NCBI GenBank assembly: GCA_022452125.1
Contig: JAKURJ010000065.1
Location: forward strand, 1-9,287
Length of the DNA: 9,287 bases
Direction of reading: 5' to 3'
From: Candidatus Poseidoniaceae archaeon
GTDB taxonomy: Archaea; Thermoplasmatota; Poseidoniia; Poseidoniales; Poseidoniaceae
Shown here in pieces: positions 6,194 to 9,287 of the stretch. Within the stretch, counting starts at the first letter, position 1, and each line of letters opens with the position of its first letter. The translations under genes and the position numbers were made by a program. The notes beneath the pieces are model-generated. The model did no database searches. It had not been told where the DNA came from and saw nothing but the letters and a program-made list of their open reading frames with translations.

Positions 6194-8212
6194 ATGCGCA
6201 GAGTGGTTGCAATATTGTTGCTCTGTGTCATTTTTTTACCCCTTGTTAAAGCAGCTATTGACTCTGAGGACGGAGGTGGAGAGTTATGGTTCTCTTGCAA
6301 CGATGTCAATGATTGTACATTGACTGAGTTTCATACAGGTGAAGCAAGCGTTGGGGGGACAGTAAACTCTGCTTCACCACTATCTCCTGAAACGATTTTC
6401 ATAGAATTGCCAATGTATCCTCAGCAAAGCGAAATTGCCCTAATCCCCGATGAAATTGAAGAATTGAAAATTGATTTGAAGTACCAAGATGATGTAATTG
6501 GATTATCGAGACCGGATTTGCAAGTCACAATAATCATCGCACAATCTACAACTGTTATCGAATTCGAAGGTGACACAAATCCTGTAGATGGAGTTCAGGG
6601 GCCTTATTCAGTTGAAAATGAACCACTAAATCACGGAGGCGATAGATTACTTTGGCCAGACGAAGAGATCAGAATTTTGCTACAATTCGAAGTGGAAAGA
6701 CCTGGCAATTGGCAGCTTAATCTTAGAGGCGCATCATACATGTTGTTGGACATAATTTGGTCCGAAGATGTAGAATCTAGGGATGTAGATGAACCATCAT
6801 CATATTCTTCTCCAAGGATGACTGATCTGGAAACAATACATTATGGCGCTTTAGTAGAAGATGATTGGGATTGCTGGACTTTTGACCTTGACAGTCACGA
6901 GATTTTACGAATTACAATCGAATGGGAAGAGGTTCCATCAGAAATTGAGCAAACACATGGCCGGCCAGATTTAATTATGCCAGATAACAAAATGGCACCG
7001 ATTCCAGATTTAGAAACTGAAGTTACTAATGGCGCTACTAAGATGACTTGGCAGTGGCGAGCGCTACCTGTTGGCGAGTACGATTTCTGCATTGGAGGGC
7101 GACTAAATGCATTCCAGCCATATCAATGGGCTGGATTGATAGCATTCGAGGGGATTGGTCCAACGTCCCCCGAAGAGTTTGACTATTCTGCTTGGCAGTG
7201 GCAAGGGTATGGAATGAAGGCTGAAAGTTATGGGTCAGAAGAACTGAGTGCGACTTCTGACTTGATGGCATTAATCCTCTCTCTTGCGATTTTAGTCGGA
7301 TTAATAATTGAATTTAGAAATGATACAACTTCGAAGTCTGTTCGGTATGGCATATTTGTTCCTGGCGTTTTAGTACTACTTTTGGGAGGAGTAATATCTC
7401 CACTTTGGGCGATTGGTGGAGAAATGCAATCTAGTGAAGATGATAGTTTGGAAGAATTGATTGACTCAAGATTAGATCAATTATGGCACGCATCTCATCC
7501 TAACACTCCTGCCTCATCACGTGCATTACACGTCGGAGCAACCTTCGGGATGCTAGACGGTGAGACACTCTCGGTCCGATTGATTGCAGACTCAGCATGG
7601 CCACTTGATGATGGTAGATGGCAATTACATATTCCCGAGTTTTACGAACTTGATTTTGAAGCTTTAATTTTCAATAAGGTAGCAGAAAAATCTGCAGTTA
7701 ATCCAGTTGATGATTTACTTGATTCACATTCAAGGTCATTCATATTATTAGCAGCAAGAACTCTAATGCTCGATTTATTGATGCTAGAGGCTTTGCTTGT
7801 AGTCGATGAAATTCCAGATTCAAATGTAATTAACTTCGAAACAGAAATGGTTAGTTCTGGCAGCTTAGGTCTTGTCAAAGACCCTACATGGGGTACTAGA
7901 CCGATTGATGTGCCTGAAGGAAGATGGAGATTAATGCAAGAAAATCTGTATCCAAATCTAATCTCGATTACTATGCTAGATGGAGTTAAGGATGACTTGG
8001 AATTTAGAGTTCAAATCGACACAGAAATGGATCACAATCTAATGTACGCAAGCGAATCAGTTCAACCTGCAACACCATTATTGGAATCTCAATACCTATG
8101 GGTTATTGCTGGAATTACTCTTGTCGTCATAGGTTTCACAATAGAAAATCGAAGGCGTACTAAAGCAAAGCAGATTCTACAGCAGTTCGCTGGTGACAAT
8201 ATTTGGAATTAA
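6194..8212 (+). CDS. Exported membrane-anchored protein with a PPC-like beta-sandwich; function unknown
   Basis: I do not recognise this 672-residue protein as a named family. Seen: a signal peptide (residues 1-20, MRR then a hydrophobic core, likely cleavage after LVKA); a beta-rich outer part (about 21-355); membrane segments at about 357-373 and 385-407; a second outer domain (about 408-633); a last membrane segment at about 634-650; and a basic tail (ENRRRTKAK), which fits the positive-inside rule. Residues about 205-320 (YGALVEDDWDCWTFDLDS ... LPVGEYDFCIGG) resemble a bacterial pre-peptidase C-terminal (PPC) beta-sandwich. Apart from one in the signal peptide there are only four cysteines, 35/41 and 227/299, all in the first outer part, which suggests two disulphides. 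The outer domains are acidic. The start is the first ATG after the SprT-like gene; no ribosome binding site is seen. The TAA overlaps the convergent gene's stop. A surface sensing or binding role is a guess. Confidence 0.85.
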   Translation: MRRVVAILLLCVIFLPLVKAAIDSEDGGGELWFSCNDVNDCTLTEFHTGEASVGGTVNSASPLSPETIFIELPMYPQQSEIALIPDEIEELKIDLKYQDDVIGLSRPDLQVTIIIAQSTTVIEFEGDTNPVDGVQGPYSVENEPLNHGGDRLLWPDEEIRILLQFEVERPGNWQLNLRGASYMLLDIIWSEDVESRDVDEPSSYSSPRMTDLETIHYGALVEDDWDCWTFDLDSHEILRITIEWEEVPSEIEQTHGRPDLIMPDNKMAPIPDLETEVTNGATKMTWQWRALPVGEYDFCIGGRLNAFQPYQWAGLIAFEGIGPTSPEEFDYSAWQWQGYGMKAESYGSEELSATSDLMALILSLAILVGLIIEFRNDTTSKSVRYGIFVPGVLVLLLGGVISPLWAIGGEMQSSEDDSLEELIDSRLDQLWHASHPNTPASSRALHVGATFGMLDGETLSVRLIADSAWPLDDGRWQLHIPEFYELDFEALIFNKVAEKSAVNPVDDLLDSHSRSFILLAARTLMLDLLMLEALLVVDEIPDSNVINFETEMVSSGSLGLVKDPTWGTRPIDVPEGRWRLMQENLYPNLISITMLDGVKDDLEFRVQIDTEMDHNLMYASESVQPATPLLESQYLWVIAGITLVVIGFTIENRRRTKAKQILQQFAGDNIWN

Positions 8213-8850
8213 TCTTCGAGTGATTGTAGAATCTTCTCCACTTCCTCACTGATTTCTCCGCTATCTAATGCTTCCGAAAGTTTGGTTTTCTTAGCCTTAG
8301 AAAGTCCCTTGGATGCAGTTTCAATCATCTTTCTTTCTTCATCGGTTACCTTTCCATCTGCTAGTGCAGATTTGATTGCACTTCTGACAGCCATCTTAGC
8401 AGCATCTTCGTCGCTGATCCCTAATGCGGATTGAATCGCCTTTAATTCCTCAAGTTCCTTATCGGTGATTACGCCATCAGCATACGCATTTTCATACTCT
8501 TTAACCAAGAAGTTTGCGTATGCATCTGGGTTTAGGATGACATCACGAATTAATCCATAATCGACGCTTCCTTGCTTGGAACCCATTTCTAAAATTACAA
8601 TTGATTTTCTGACTTCTTTAATCGCCATGTCCTTTAATCCATGAGCAGCCCAAACCAAGCCTGAAACACTAACTGCAGCAGCGAACCATCGCATGACATC
8701 CGGGTCAACTAGGTTGCCTGGAGAAATTAGTTGGAATATTCCGATAACCGCCATTAGAGAACCACAAATGACTTCGAACCAGTCGTTCAAATCAGGCTCA
8801 TCATCAAACACAGAAAGTCGCTCATCGACCATTGCATCGTCACTGCTCAT
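8209..8850 (-). CDS. Two-helix membrane protein with TerB-like repeats; function unknown
   Basis: Length 213 residues. Seen: an acidic N-terminus (1-22), two hydrophobic helices (about 25-43 and 55-71), then a soluble, charged helical part. In the latter ADGVITDKEL (124-133) and ADGKVTDEER (164-173) are 40 residues apart and their flanks also match; a weaker third copy, DSGEISEEVE, lies at 196-205. The pattern of alanine-rich helix, DG turn, then T-D-x-E resembles TerB/DjlA-type domains; a degenerate EF-hand is a less likely reading because acidic loop positions are missing. TerB-like domains are known from tellurite-resistance and membrane-associated stress proteins, but no ter genes are nearby, so no function is assigned. 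The stop codon overlaps that of the 672-residue membrane protein. An alternative ATG at 8832 has GTGA seven bases before it and a TATCTTTA element at a suitable distance; 8850 is the longest choice. Confidence 0.75.
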   Translation of the reverse strand: MSSDDAMVDERLSVFDDEPDLNDWFEVICGSLMAVIGIFQLISPGNLVDPDVMRWFAAAVSVSGLVWAAHGLKDMAIKEVRKSIVILEMGSKQGSVDYGLIRDVILNPDAYANFLVKEYENAYADGVITDKELEELKAIQSALGISDEDAAKMAVRSAIKSALADGKVTDEERKMIETASKGLSKAKKTKLSEALDSGEISEEVEKILQSLED

Positions 8851-8895
8851 ATTACACGCACACTAAAGATAGGACTTGAGGGTGTCGGCTATTCA

Positions 8896-8924
8896 AGCGG
8901 TTACCTTTTGGACTATTGACCGCT
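8896..8924. repeat. Inverted repeat in the divergent gap before the helicase
   Basis: AGCGGT (8896-8901) and ACCGCT (8919-8924) are exact inverted copies 17 bases apart. They lie in the 84-bp gap between the TerB-like gene and the helicase, 10 bases before the helicase ATG. This could be a two-half-site operator or a leader hairpin; six-base arms can also occur by chance. Confidence 0.3.
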
Positions 8925-8934
8925 AAAATGCATC

Positions 8935-9287
8935 ATGGGTGAACCGGAGCGCGCAGTCTCTAGACTCGGTTTGCCAGAAGATTTCGTTCAATTTGTGGAA
9001 AATGATTGGGGCATAAAGACGCTCCACCCGCCACAGGCAGAGGCAATGCCTTCAATTCTAGCAGGCCGAAACACTATGCTTTGCATTCCTACTGCAAGTG
9101 GCAAAAGTTTGGTTGCATTCATGGGTTTAGTCAATCAAATTATGACAAGAAATGTTGGTTCTAGAGGCATCTATATTGTTCCATTGAAAGCTTTAGCATC
9201 AGAGAAACTTGAGGAACTCAAACAGTTAGGGGAGAGCCTGGGTTTGAAAATCGGTCTTGGAATAGGAGATGCTCCAAATGAAGCTAA
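8935..9287 (+). CDS. Hel308/Ski2-like DNA helicase, N-terminal part, runs off the window
   Basis: Only the first 117 codons are visible; the frame is open to the last base. Seen: a Q-motif-like LHPPQAEAM (residues 30-38, Gln34), the Walker A motif PTASGKS (52-58), and motif Ia PLKALASEK (83-91), with spacing as in superfamily 2 helicases of the Ski2/Hel308 group; the match to archaeal Hel308 around Walker A and motif Ia is close. After GLKIGLGIGD the usual Hel308 tyrosine-containing stretch reads APNEA. Known: Hel308 is an ATP-dependent 3'-5' helicase acting on stalled replication forks. The DEAH box and later motifs lie outside, so other Ski2-type helicases remain possible. The ATG at 8935 is the in-frame start; the ATG at 8928 is out of frame. 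It is transcribed divergently from the TerB-like gene. Confidence 0.85.
   Translation, partial: MGEPERAVSRLGLPEDFVQFVENDWGIKTLHPPQAEAMPSILAGRNTMLCIPTASGKSLVAFMGLVNQIMTRNVGSRGIYIVPLKALASEKLEELKQLGESLGLKIGLGIGDAPNEA

Noticed and set aside
6194..6253. Lipoprotein signal in the 672-aa protein because of a Cys in the signal peptide
   Set aside because: The Cys at residue 11 is within the hydrophobic core, preceded by LLL rather than a lipobox with Ala/Gly before Cys.
8830..8850. Certain choice between ATG 8850 and ATG 8832 for the TerB-like gene
   Set aside because: Both are plausible; 8832 has a GTGA element, but 8850 is kept as the longest frame and the doubt is stated in the entry.

Overview
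The window looks like a piece of a planktonic euryarchaeal genome, most likely Marine Group II (Candidatus Poseidoniales) or a close relative. Support: an archaeal Hel308/Ski2-type helicase start at the right edge, a bacterial-type gyrase A subunit (known in several euryarchaeal lineages, including marine group II), Shine-Dalgarno elements of the GGTG/GGTGAT type that pair with the archaeal 16S 3' end, at least one start that suits leaderless transcription, moderate GC by eye, and very tight packing. The lineage is an inference from gene content; no rRNA or other phylogenetic marker was available.

Layout: (1) 1-2466 (+), gyrA missing its 5' end. (2) 2540-3793 (+), a LeuA-family (isopropylmalate/homocitrate/citramalate synthase-like) enzyme without the regulatory domain, after a short leader holding a perfect hairpin. 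(3) 3794-5089 (-), an M14-like succinylglutamate desuccinylase/aspartoacylase-family zinc hydrolase; its stop codon abuts that of the gene before it. (4) A divergent promoter gap, then a (+) run: hotdog-fold thioesterase (5164-5628), SprT-like zinc metalloprotease with a zinc ribbon (5629-6168), and a 672-residue exported, membrane-anchored protein (6194-8212). (5) 8209-8850 (-), a two-helix membrane protein with TerB-like repeats, convergent with and overlapping the membrane gene by four bases (TTAA). (6) An 84-bp divergent gap, then the first 117 codons of a Hel308/Ski2-like helicase (8935 to the edge).

The genes are mostly ordinary chromosomal genes: DNA topology and repair (gyrase, SprT-like protease, helicase), central metabolism (LeuA-like enzyme, M14-like deacylase, thioesterase) and envelope proteins (672-aa protein, TerB-like protein). 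I see no mobile element, CRISPR array, tRNA, rRNA or defence island, and no stretch over 300 bases without a gene. The least explained items are the 672-aa envelope protein with a PPC-like domain, the TerB-like membrane protein convergent with it, the combination of a second GyrA-box-like motif with an acidic insertion in GyrA, and the small palindromes at three gene boundaries. I did not find convincing evidence of a new multi-gene system.
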